Shown one piece after another: positions 1 through 5,542 of a stretch of 5,863 nt of DNA. This DNA comes from Actinomycetota bacterium (GTDB lineage Bacteria > Actinomycetota > Actinomycetes > Streptosporangiales > Streptosporangiaceae): positions 16,133 through 21,995 of the forward strand of contig PLIQ01000239.1 of assembly GCA_003140115.1 (NCBI GenBank). The letters are read 5' to 3'. The notes under the pieces are model-generated. The model saw only the letters and a program-made list of their open reading frames with translations, was not told the origin of the DNA and searched no databases. The stretch's first letter is position 1. Each line of letters starts with the position of its first letter. Made by a program: the position numbers and the translations under genes.

Positions 1-125
1 GTCGTCTTTACCTCTCCGAGGCGACCGTCAAGGGCTATGTTTCCCGGATGCTGGAAAAACTTGGCCTCGACAACCGCACTCAGGCCGGGCTGCTGGCCCA
101 CGATGCGGGCCTGACCAGCCGGTAG
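1..125 (+). CDS. LuxR/NarL-family response regulator, C-terminal end (partial)
   Basis: Only the last 40 codons are in the window; the gene starts upstream. The frame read from base 3 to the TAG at 123-125 gives RLYLSEATVKGYVSRMLEKL followed by GLDNRTQAGLLAHDAGLTSR. This is the second half of a LuxR/GerE-type helix-turn-helix: the recognition helix (SEATVKGYVSRMLEKLG) and then the conserved N-R-T-Q-A helix that packs on it. Such domains end two-component response regulators of the NarL/FixJ class, which bind promoter DNA after phosphorylation by a sensor kinase. The receiver domain is outside the window, so a stand-alone LuxR protein cannot be excluded. Its target genes and partner kinase cannot be inferred here. 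The next gene is 152 bp away on the same strand. Confidence 0.88.
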   Translation, partial: RLYLSEATVKGYVSRMLEKLGLDNRTQAGLLAHDAGLTSR

Positions 126-277
126 CACCGGCGGTCAAGTTCTCGGCTCAGCCTCTAGTGATAGCTTGCGATGGTGTTGGCGGGGACTTCTGAGGCCGAC
201 GTGACGACCTCTTCGGATTTACTTGTTGGGCGGGTTTCGGGTCACGGCCGACGGCGGCACGGCAATCACCAGACGAA

Positions 278-1433
278 ATGCGAAGGCCCATGCCAATTCT
301 CGTGCTCGGCGCCGGTTTCGGCGGCCTGGAGTTGACCACCCGACTCGCGGACGAGTTGGGCGATGCGGTCGACATCGTGCTGATCGATAAAGCCGACGGA
401 TTCGTGTTCGGCTTCTCCAAGCTCGACGTGATGTTCGGCCGCACCACGGCGGAGGCGGTCCGCCATTCGTACCGCGACCTGGTCAAGCCGGGTGTCCGGT
501 TCGTCCAGGCCACGATCCGGTCCATCGACCCGGTTCGGCGCCGGGTGCAGACCGACGCCGGCGCATTCGAGGCCGACGTGATGGTGGTGGCTCTGGGCGC
601 GGACCTGGACCCGGCGGCGACGCCGGGGCTGGTCGAGGCCGGCCGTGAGTTCTACACCGTCGACGGCGCCTTCGCCAGCCGCGACGTGCTGGACTCGTTC
701 GGTGGCGGACGGGTTATCGTCGGTGTCACCTCGACACCGTTCAAGTGCCCGCCCGCCCCGAGCGAGACCGCGCTGATGCTGCACGACTACCTCGTCGAGC
801 GAGGTCTGCGCGGTGCCAGCCAGATCTCGCTGGTTATGCCGCTCGGCACCCCGATACCGCCCTCGCCCGCGGCATCGCAGGCACTGCTTGCGGCCTTCGC
901 GGAGCGGGAAATCAGCTGGTACCCGGAGCGACTGGTGAGCGGCCTGGACCCGCAGCGCCGGGTGGCGGTCCTCGCCGACGGTGAGGAGATGCCCTTCGAT
1001 CTGTTTCCTTGGTGTGCCCGTCCACCGAGTGCCCGCGGTCGTGGCAGAGTCCGGGATGTGCGTCGACGGATGGATCCCGGTCAACCCCCTTACCCTCGAA
1101 ACCGCTTACCCCGACGTCTTCGCGGTGGGAGACGTGACCAGCGTCGGCACGCCCAAGGCGGGAGTCTTCTCCGAGCGGCAGGCATCTGTCGTAGCCGATC
1201 AACTGATCGCCCGGCACGGACAGGCCGGCTCGGCGTCGACGTACGACGGCAAGGGAATCTGCTACATCGAATTCGGTCACGACCGGGTCGCCCGCGTCGA
1301 AGTCACGTTTCTCAGTGGACAGCGCCCGAACGGACAGTTCGACGAGCCGTCGGAACTGCTGCTGGCCGACAAGGCTGAGTTCGGGACCAGCCGCATACGG
1401 CGCTGGTTCGACCGTGACTGGACTAGCTACTGA
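278..1433 (+). pseudogene. FAD/NAD(P)-dependent oxidoreductase (sulfide:quinone reductase / NDH-2-like), frameshifted
   Basis: Two overlapping frames encode the two halves of one flavoprotein. The N-terminal half, read from ATG 278, carries the FAD-binding Rossmann motif G11-A-G13-F-G-G16, an acidic strand end (VLIDKAD) and Cys157 in FKCPPAP. The C-terminal half lies in the next frame, from about 1008 to the TGA at 1431-1433. It holds the second FAD motif (FAVGD, Gly284-Asp285 after correction) and Cys328 in GICY. Skipping one base between 1004 and 1009 joins them as PFDLF-LGVPVHRVP, the sequence expected in this family, and gives 384 residues, a normal length. Two cysteines at such positions recall the redox pair of sulfide:quinone oxidoreductase and flavocytochrome c sulfide dehydrogenase, but the substrate is unproven. 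Neither ATG 278 nor ATG 290 has a good Shine-Dalgarno; MPILVLGAGFGG from 290 looks more like relatives. The break could be a true mutation or a sequencing error. Confidence 0.8.
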
Positions 1434-1437
1434 ACCC

Positions 1438-1449
1438 CCTCGGCCGAGG
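1438..1449. repeat. 12-bp perfect palindrome just after the oxidoreductase stop
   Basis: CCTCGGCCGAGG begins four bases after the TGA of the oxidoreductase. Flanking AACC and GGTT can also pair if two C residues bulge out. As RNA it makes a short GC hairpin with a tetraloop and no U-tract, so it is at best a weak terminator. It could equally be a protein-binding site or chance in GC-rich DNA. Confidence 0.25.
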
Positions 1450-1488
1450 TTAGCTGCAGCGCCGCCTTTCCCCACGCCGGCGGTCCTG

Positions 1489-1555
1489 TTCGGCATAGAC
1501 ACACCGGCGAGCTATAACTGACGGCTATGCCACGACAGTCAGGGCCGACTATGCC
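1489..1555 (+). promoter_or_regulatory. Possible whiB promoter/operator with three copies of CTATGCC
   Basis: The heptamer CTATGCC occurs at 1525-1531 and 1549-1555, and in inverted form (GGCATAG) at 1492-1498. Between the inverted pair lies TATAAC at 1513-1518, a fair actinobacterial -10 element, with a weak -35 (TTCGGC, 1489-1494) at 18-bp spacing. If this is the promoter, the first arm overlaps the -35 and the second lies near the transcription start, as expected for an operator, leaving a leader of about 110 nt before whiB. The repeats are seen directly; promoter and operator roles are inference. Confidence 0.35.
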
Positions 1556-1590
1556 GCCGCGGCCCGGCGCGATGAACTGAATGAGGTAAA

Positions 1591-1608
1591 CCGCTCTGGG
1601 CCGAGCGG
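1591..1608 (+). other. Stem-loop in the whiB leader
   Basis: CCGCTC (1591-1596) and GAGCGG (1603-1608) are perfect inverted repeats around a 6-nt loop (TGGGCC). The hairpin ends 11 bases before the whiB Shine-Dalgarno, so it could affect ribosome access or message stability. There is no U-tract, so it is not a typical terminator. In DNA this GC-rich it may be fortuitous. Confidence 0.3.
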
Positions 1609-1619
1609 CGGCCGAGATC

Positions 1620-1626
1620 AAGGAGG
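1620..1626 (+). promoter_or_regulatory. Strong ribosome binding site for whiB
   Basis: AAGGAGG lies 7 nt upstream of the GTG at 1634. It is the strongest Shine-Dalgarno in the window and fixes the non-ATG start of the WhiB gene. Confidence 0.75.
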
Positions 1627-1633
1627 CGGATCG

Positions 1634-1966
1634 GTGAGCGGAGCCCGCGAACGCCGGCAGCAGGTGGGCGAGGCGTGGACGACCTGGCTCGTCACCCGCG
1701 GACAGTGGCGGTCAGTCGCGGCCTGCCGGTCGGCTGATCCCGATCTGTTCTTTCCGATCTCAGATTCCGGCCCGGCTCTGGAGCAGGCGGCGAAGGCCAA
1801 AACGATCTGCGCGACCTGCCGGGTCCAGCCTGAATGCCTGACGTTCGCACTGCGGACCGGGCAGCTCCACGGCATCTGGGGTGGCACGACCGAACACGAG
1901 CGCGCTGCTGCGCGGCGAAGGACGCTCAGCGAACAGCCGGCAACCAATGAGCAGCGCCCGGCGTGA
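1634..1966 (+). CDS. WhiB-family iron-sulfur transcriptional regulator
   Basis: This 110-residue protein has every hallmark of the Wbl family. Four cysteines (C31, then C59-x2-C62-x5-C68) are spaced to hold a [4Fe-4S] cluster. The DPDLFFP segment (35-41) follows the first cysteine, the G80-I-W-G-G84 turn is intact, and a basic tail follows (ERAAARRR, about 89-96). Wbl proteins bind the sigma-A region 4 through the cluster and control development, redox response or antibiotic resistance, sensing NO or O2 in several cases. The SGPALEQ stretch (45-51) resembles the WhiB1/WblE-type insert rather than WhiB7, but I do not assign a named paralogue. About 24 residues precede the core. The GTG start is supported by AAGGAGG seven bases upstream. 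It may be the first gene of a unit running to 4020, and the repeated motif at 1492-1555 may regulate it. Confidence 0.95.
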   Translation: MSGARERRQQVGEAWTTWLVTRGQWRSVAACRSADPDLFFPISDSGPALEQAAKAKTICATCRVQPECLTFALRTGQLHGIWGGTTEHERAAARRRTLSEQPATNEQRPA

Positions 1967-1977
1967 CGGTCGGTCCA

Positions 1978-1999
1978 ACGCCGACGCGCGTTGCGGCGT
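1978..1999 (+). other. Hairpin between whiB and the lipoprotein gene
   Basis: ACGCCG (1978-1983) pairs perfectly with CGGCGT (1994-1999) across a 10-nt loop that itself contains the palindrome ACGCGCGT. It occupies the middle of the 51-bp gap and ends four bases before the likely AGAGG ribosome binding site (2003-2007). It has no U-tract. A role in processing or partial attenuation between the two genes is possible but unproven. Confidence 0.3.
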
Positions 2000-2017
2000 C
2001 TTAGAGGCATGAACACT

Positions 2018-3076
2018 ATGCGCGCCGGCGTCGTGGGCGCCGCTCTCCTGGCCTTGGCCGTCGCGACGGCCTGTAGCAGCACCTCGAGCGGCCCGGCCAG
2101 CTCCAGCTCCACGCCGACCTCGGCTGCGGCGTCCGCCGCTGCCTCGCCCTCGCCGGCCTCGACGCCCAGCAGCAGCCCACCGGCTTCGGTTCGCCCCAGC
2201 TTGGCGGCCAGCGACGTGAGCTTCGTGTCGACGCAGCGCGGTTGGGTCCTCGGCGCCGGGCAGCTACTCACGACCGATGACGGGGCGCTGAGCTGGACGG
2301 CGCTTCCAGCACCCCCGGCCGGAGTGACCCACCTGCGCTTCGCCACCTCCTCGGACGGCTACGCGTGGAGTGCCGACGGCGCGTTGTGGCTCACTACGGA
2401 CGGTGCGGCGAGCTGGCGGTCCGGCCAGCTCAGCCAGGTGCTCTCGCTGGAGACCGCATCCGGCTGGGTCTGGGCCATCGCCGGCCCGCAGCCCTACCCG
2501 GACGTCTGGCGCGCACCAGTCGGCAGCACCGTCTGGACGAAGCTCGGCCTTACCCCGGACCGCAGCGCCACTCTGGTGGTCCACGGGCCGACCGCCTACG
2601 TGGTCGGCCAGGAGGGCGCCGGACCCATCCCGCCCTCGGTCGAGGTGTACACCGGGACCCAGGCCGGCCGGCACCAGGCCGTGCCGTGTCCCACCTCGCT
2701 GCCGGTGCCGCAAGTCGAGCTGGGCGCCTCTACCGACGGCAGCCTGGTGCTCATCTGCGACGTCCAGGGCCAGTCGGCCGAGTACGACCGGGCCTACGTC
2801 TCCACGGACGGGGGGTCGAGCTGGACGGCCATCACGGCGCCGGCGGTCTGGTCGAACGGCGTGACGGCGATCACCGGCAAGCGCTTCTCGTGGAACGGCA
2901 ACGTCCTGGTCTCTTCCGGTGGACCCTGGACGGTCGCCCTGGCCGGGCCGTCGGGCGGGTTCTCGCTGGTCGGGTTCGAAACCGACCAGCAGGGCGTGGC
3001 GCTGGCCGCCGGCGGCGCCCTGTGGATCACCAGGGACGGGGGGTCTACCTGGAGCCGGGTATCGTTCGCCGGGTAA
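2018..3076 (+). CDS. Lipoprotein with Asp-box (BNR-like) beta-propeller repeats
   Basis: From ATG 2018 this is a 352-residue secreted lipoprotein. The signal peptide is short (MRAGVVGAALLALAVATAC), with a lipobox-like A16-T-A-C19 whose cysteine would be lipidated. A Ser/Ala/Pro/Thr-rich linker (about 20-60) follows, typical of actinobacterial surface lipoproteins. The rest carries four Asp-box turns: T86-x-D87-D-G89...W93 (one residue longer than usual), TTDGAASW (126-133), STDGGSSW (262-269) and TRDGGSTW (338-345). These turns mark sialidase-like or Ycf48-like propellers. They are structural and do not show enzyme activity, and no sialidase catalytic residues were identified, so function is unknown. 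ATG 2018 is preferred because AGAGG (2003-2007) lies 10 nt upstream and the n-region is then normal. ATG 2009 is only one base from that site, and TTG 1991 lacks one. It follows whiB by 51 bp. Confidence 0.85.
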   Translation: MRAGVVGAALLALAVATACSSTSSGPASSSSTPTSAAASAAASPSPASTPSSSPPASVRPSLAASDVSFVSTQRGWVLGAGQLLTTDDGALSWTALPAPPAGVTHLRFATSSDGYAWSADGALWLTTDGAASWRSGQLSQVLSLETASGWVWAIAGPQPYPDVWRAPVGSTVWTKLGLTPDRSATLVVHGPTAYVVGQEGAGPIPPSVEVYTGTQAGRHQAVPCPTSLPVPQVELGASTDGSLVLICDVQGQSAEYDRAYVSTDGGSSWTAITAPAVWSNGVTAITGKRFSWNGNVLVSSGGPWTVALAGPSGGFSLVGFETDQQGVALAAGGALWITRDGGSTWSRVSFAG

Positions 3077-3344
3077 CCCGCGTCCGGAAACCATTTGCAC
3101 GCAGTGCGGCTGACCCGCGATCCTGCTGTCGTGGCGCACGGCACGGTCAAGTTCTTTAAGCCGGACAAGGGCTGGGGGGCCATTAGCTCTCCCGAGCTGC
3201 CAGATGGCTTCGACGCGTGGGTACATTTCAGCGCAATCCAGATGGAGGGCTACCGTTCCCTGAACGCCGGCGACCCGGTCGAGTTCGATTACGAGCCCGC
3301 CGAGCAGGACAGCTTCCGGTTCGTCGCCACCCGCGTCCGGAAAC
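3076..3344 (+). repeat. 16-bp direct repeat flanking the cold-shock gene
   Basis: ACCCGCGTCCGGAAAC occurs at 3076-3091, overlapping the last base of the lipoprotein stop codon, and again at 3329-3344, where it encodes Thr-Arg-Val-Arg-Lys at the end of the cold-shock protein. Similarity stops sharply outside the 16 bases. It could be the scar of a partial duplication of the gene's 3' end, a short recombination site, or chance. Confidence 0.45.
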
Positions 3345-3349
3345 TGTAG
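3131..3349 (+). CDS. Cold-shock-domain protein (CspA-like, RNP1 variant)
   Basis: This 72-residue protein is a single cold-shock domain: a five-stranded OB-fold that binds single-stranded RNA or DNA and usually acts as an RNA chaperone. It opens with MAHGTVKFF, then has the RNP1 position as KGWGAI (residues 15-20) instead of the usual KGFGFI, and RNP2 as WVHFSAI (about 32-38). The acidic segment EFDYEPAEQD and the ending TRVRKL match an actinobacterial CspA subgroup. Two aromatic positions of RNP1 differ (Phe to Trp, Phe to Ala), so nucleic-acid affinity may differ from classical CspA. GTG 3131 is chosen because it places MAHGTVK as in relatives; TTG 3095 or GTG 3104 would add an unrelated leader. 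No clear Shine-Dalgarno precedes any of them. It lies 54 bp after the lipoprotein gene, and its TAG shares one base with the next start. Confidence 0.92.
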   Translation: MAHGTVKFFKPDKGWGAISSPELPDGFDAWVHFSAIQMEGYRSLNAGDPVEFDYEPAEQDSFRFVATRVRKL

Positions 3350-4020
3350 TGAGCGCGAATGACCGGCCGGCGAGGTGGATTCGCCGCCTGCTGTACTGCG
3401 GTCTGGCTGCCGGACCGGTCTTCGTCACGACATTCCTCGCGGAGGGTGTCACCCGGGCTGGGTACCGCCCTTTGCGTCATCCGGTCAGTTCGCTTGCGCT
3501 CGGGCCACACGGCCGGGTCCAGACCGCGAACTTCGCCGCGACCGGGACGCTGGTCCTCGCCGCCGCCGTCGGCTTGGGACGCGCCGCTGATCCCGCGCTC
3601 AGCAGCCGCACGGCAAGGGCCCTGATCGGCGCAGCGGGCGCGGGCCTCATCGGCTCAGCCGCCTTCGTTACCGACCCGGTCAGCGGCTACCCGCCAGGAA
3701 CTCCCGACGCGCTCACTCAGCCCAGCCGCACCGGCATCATGCATAACCTCGCAGCAGTCCCGGTGTTCCTCGGCCTGCCCGCCGCCGCGTTCACCTGCGG
3801 CTGGCGGTCCGCCCGAGCCGGCCACCGCGGATTCGGCCTGTACTGCGCCGCCACCGCGACGACCATGCTGGCCACCTCGGCCATGGCCAGCGCCGGTTTT
3901 AATCAATCACCCCGGCTCGTCAATCTCGCCGGATTGTTCCAGCGAGCCAGTATCGTGACCGGCTGCGGCTGGCTAACCGCCCTGTCCGCGCGAGCGCTCA
4001 CACGCACGCCGGCCGCTTAA
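3349..4020 (+). CDS. DUF998-family integral membrane protein
   Basis: This 223-residue protein belongs to the DUF998 family, whose biochemical role is unknown. Recognisable family segments are RPLRHPVSSLALGPHG (40-55) after the first membrane helix and FVTDPVSGYPPGTP (106-119) after the third. About six hydrophobic helices are visible: roughly 14-31, 60-77, 90-107, 133-151, 162-180 and 190-214. His44, Asp109 and His132 sit near helix ends and could matter functionally, but that is conjecture. The start is GTG 3349, whose first base is the last base of the cold-shock stop codon (TAGTG). Translation is therefore probably coupled to the upstream gene; the only nearby purine stretch is GGAAA at 3339-3343. 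Longer versions starting upstream would overlap the cold-shock gene and are not credible. The reading frame is intact and of typical length. Confidence 0.88.
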   Translation: MSANDRPARWIRRLLYCGLAAGPVFVTTFLAEGVTRAGYRPLRHPVSSLALGPHGRVQTANFAATGTLVLAAAVGLGRAADPALSSRTARALIGAAGAGLIGSAAFVTDPVSGYPPGTPDALTQPSRTGIMHNLAAVPVFLGLPAAAFTCGWRSARAGHRGFGLYCAATATTMLATSAMASAGFNQSPRLVNLAGLFQRASIVTGCGWLTALSARALTRTPAA

Positions 4021-4076
4021 GCTCGCAAACCGTCCGCCTGAATGAGGATGGCTGACATCGCGCGCTGTACCTGCTT

Positions 4077-4089
4077 TGACGCAGCGTCA
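4077..4089. promoter_or_regulatory. 13-bp palindrome TGACGCAGCGTCA, possible operator
   Basis: TGACGC and GCGTCA are perfect inverted repeats around a central A. The site lies in the 201-bp gap before the PQQ-propeller gene, whose start is 133 bp downstream. Its left arm is part of TTGACG (4076-4081), a good -35 match, but no convincing -10 is found at 16-18 bp. It could bind a dimeric repressor or form a tight RNA hairpin. The rest of the gap (4021-4221) shows another short inverted pair, GATCG/CGATC (4112-4116, 4135-4139), and nothing else clear. Confidence 0.3.
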
Positions 4090-4221
4090 CAGTACCGCTG
4101 GAGTAAGGCCGGATCGTTGGTTTGTGCTCTTTAGCGATCTGGGCTCGGGTTTATGCCTTTTGCCGTATCTTCGGAAAGTCCGCGTACGGGCAGAGGCTGA
4201 GATGGCAGGCGGGGCAGACGG

Positions 4222-5481
4222 GTGGCACAGGGCCTGAACCGTGGCGCTGAACCCGGTCCGGGCCTGCCCCGCCGCCGACTGCTGCTGGCCGGGGCTGGTC
4301 TGTTGTCCACGGCGGGGCTGGGTGCGGTCGTGTGGGAGGCCAGCCGTCCGGATGCGGCTCAGCCGCGGACGACGGCCATGCGGGAACCACCGGCCCGGCG
4401 CCTGGCTGCGATTGCGCCGACGCCGACAGTGCCGGCGAAACCACCGGCCCGGCGGGCGGCGATCTGGCAGGCCAAGATATCTGTTCCCCGGCCCCAGGTG
4501 ATGGCGGCGGCGGGCGGGGTGGTGTGCGTGGCCGGGGATGAGGGGGTGTATTTCAACCCGAGCACGTCGCGCGACATGGTGCAGGCACTGAACGCCCGCG
4601 ACGGCAGCCACATGTGGTCCTTCACCGTCCGGACCGGCGTCCGCGGCATGGCCTTTAACGATCCGCCGGGCCTGGCTGCTAGCCAGGGGTGCGTCTATGT
4701 GGCTGTCGATCGCCTGTACTGCCTGCGGGCTGGCGACGGCGCCACGATGTGGAGCGACCCTGATCCGCTGACCGTTAACCTGGCGGCCGGGCCAGACGCC
4801 GTCTACGCCGTTCAGTCGACGCTGTACGCGCTGAGCAGCCGCGACGGAACCCAGCTGTGGTCCTTTGCCGCCAATGCCAGCGCCATGCCCGCCCCGGTCC
4901 TGGCCGACGGCATCGTCTATGTGCTCGGCTACGACATGCAGAGGAAGGTGATGGCTGTCCGGGCCAGCGACGGCACCGAACTATGGGAGTCACCAGGTCC
5001 GGAAGGGGGGTGGCTGGCCTGCGACGGGAAGACCGTCTGCGCCGTGTCCGGCGTCGGCCCCGGCGTCCAGATTTCGGGAAACGCCGGGCCGATACCGAGC
5101 CAGATGTGGACCTACCGGGCCAGCGACGGCAAGCTGCTGTACCAATCGGCAGCCAACGCCGGGTACAGCTTGCCACCAGTCATGTCCGGAGGGATGGCCT
5201 TCGCTCTGACCGCCGGAGACGGGCACATCCCCTCGAAGCTGCACGCCGTGGACCCCGGCAACGGGCGGACAGCATGGAGTTATCCGGGAGCATCAGTCGG
5301 GCTCGCAGCAGCCCGCGGCCGGATCTACACCACCAGCCCCGACGGCGATCTGATCGCGCTGAACGCCAGCGACGGCACTCCGGTATGGCAGTGCCCGATC
5401 CGTTTCACACTCGGGCCAATTGTCGTCGGCAGCACCGTCTACGTCTGTGACAACACCACGGTCTACGCCGTCCGGACCTGA
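4222..5481 (+). CDS. Tat-exported PQQ-type beta-propeller repeat protein
   Basis: The 419-residue product begins with a twin-arginine-like signal: R17-R18-R19-L-L-L, then a hydrophobic stretch to about residue 38. It has no obvious cleavage site, so it may remain as an anchor. A Pro/Ala/Arg linker (about 40-80) follows. The remainder has seven blade motifs ending in D/N-G-x-x-x-W/Y, with D or N at 127, 172, 208, 250, 302, 347 and 384 and the aromatic residue five further on. I81-W82 near the start and the final VYAVRT (414-419) could together close an eighth blade. This pattern is the PQQ-like (PF13360-type) propeller, also seen in BamB and quinoprotein dehydrogenases. No dehydrogenase catalytic set is recognised, so it is more likely a binding or scaffold protein outside the membrane. 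GTG 4222 is the earliest possible start, since TGA at 4198 closes the frame; only a weak GGCGGGG lies upstream. Confidence 0.88.
   Translation: MAQGLNRGAEPGPGLPRRRLLLAGAGLLSTAGLGAVVWEASRPDAAQPRTTAMREPPARRLAAIAPTPTVPAKPPARRAAIWQAKISVPRPQVMAAAGGVVCVAGDEGVYFNPSTSRDMVQALNARDGSHMWSFTVRTGVRGMAFNDPPGLAASQGCVYVAVDRLYCLRAGDGATMWSDPDPLTVNLAAGPDAVYAVQSTLYALSSRDGTQLWSFAANASAMPAPVLADGIVYVLGYDMQRKVMAVRASDGTELWESPGPEGGWLACDGKTVCAVSGVGPGVQISGNAGPIPSQMWTYRASDGKLLYQSAANAGYSLPPVMSGGMAFALTAGDGHIPSKLHAVDPGNGRTAWSYPGASVGLAAARGRIYTTSPDGDLIALNASDGTPVWQCPIRFTLGPIVVGSTVYVCDNTTVYAVRT
4385..4454 (+). repeat. 16-bp in-frame direct repeat in the linker of the PQQ-propeller gene
   Basis: AACCACCGGCCCGGCG occurs at 4385-4400 and 4439-4454. 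The copies are exactly 54 bp (18 codons) apart, so both encode PPARR in the linker after the signal segment. The sequence between and after them is not duplicated, so this is a short local repeat, not a tandem array. Confidence 0.55.
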
Positions 5482-5542
5482 ACGCCAATCCGCACGATCA
5501 CGGGCGGTCGAACAGACCACCGCGCGGCGGCGGCGGCTCGGG

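Noticed and set aside
139..167. Possible promoter (TAGCTT as -10) before the oxidoreductase
   Set aside because: Only the -10 fits loosely and the -35 is poor. The 126-277 gap otherwise shows only a mismatched GAGG/CCTC stem, so no site can be supported.
1001..1012. Programmed +1 frameshifting as explanation for the split oxidoreductase
   Set aside because: There is no slippery run with an in-frame stop, no Shine-Dalgarno-like stimulator and no known precedent in this family. A mutation or sequencing error is simpler.
266..1084. Long minus-strand open frame opposite the oxidoreductase
   Set aside because: It is Arg/His-rich with no recognisable motif and lies opposite a gene with clear FAD-binding motifs. 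This is typical antisense openness in GC-rich DNA.
981..1433. Independent 150-residue gene starting at GTG 981
   Set aside because: Its first codons read out of frame through the conserved PFDLF segment, and the rest is the C-terminal half of the oxidoreductase.
1577..1586. CTGAATGAGG shared with 4038-4047
   Set aside because: A 10-base match between two gaps is expected by chance at this window size, and the flanks do not match.
2264..3226. Long minus-strand open frame opposite the lipoprotein and cold-shock genes
   Set aside because: The translation has no family signature and spans the boundary between two well-supported plus-strand genes.
4042..4134. Small ORF of 30 codons in the gap before the PQQ-propeller gene
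   Set aside because: It has no proper ribosome binding site, codon third positions are not GC-biased as in neighbouring genes, and the peptide is not recognisable.
5482..5542. Bidirectional terminator between the convergent genes
   Set aside because: Only 4-5 bp stems (GGTC/GACC or GCGGT/ACCGC) are present and no U-tract, which is too weak to call.
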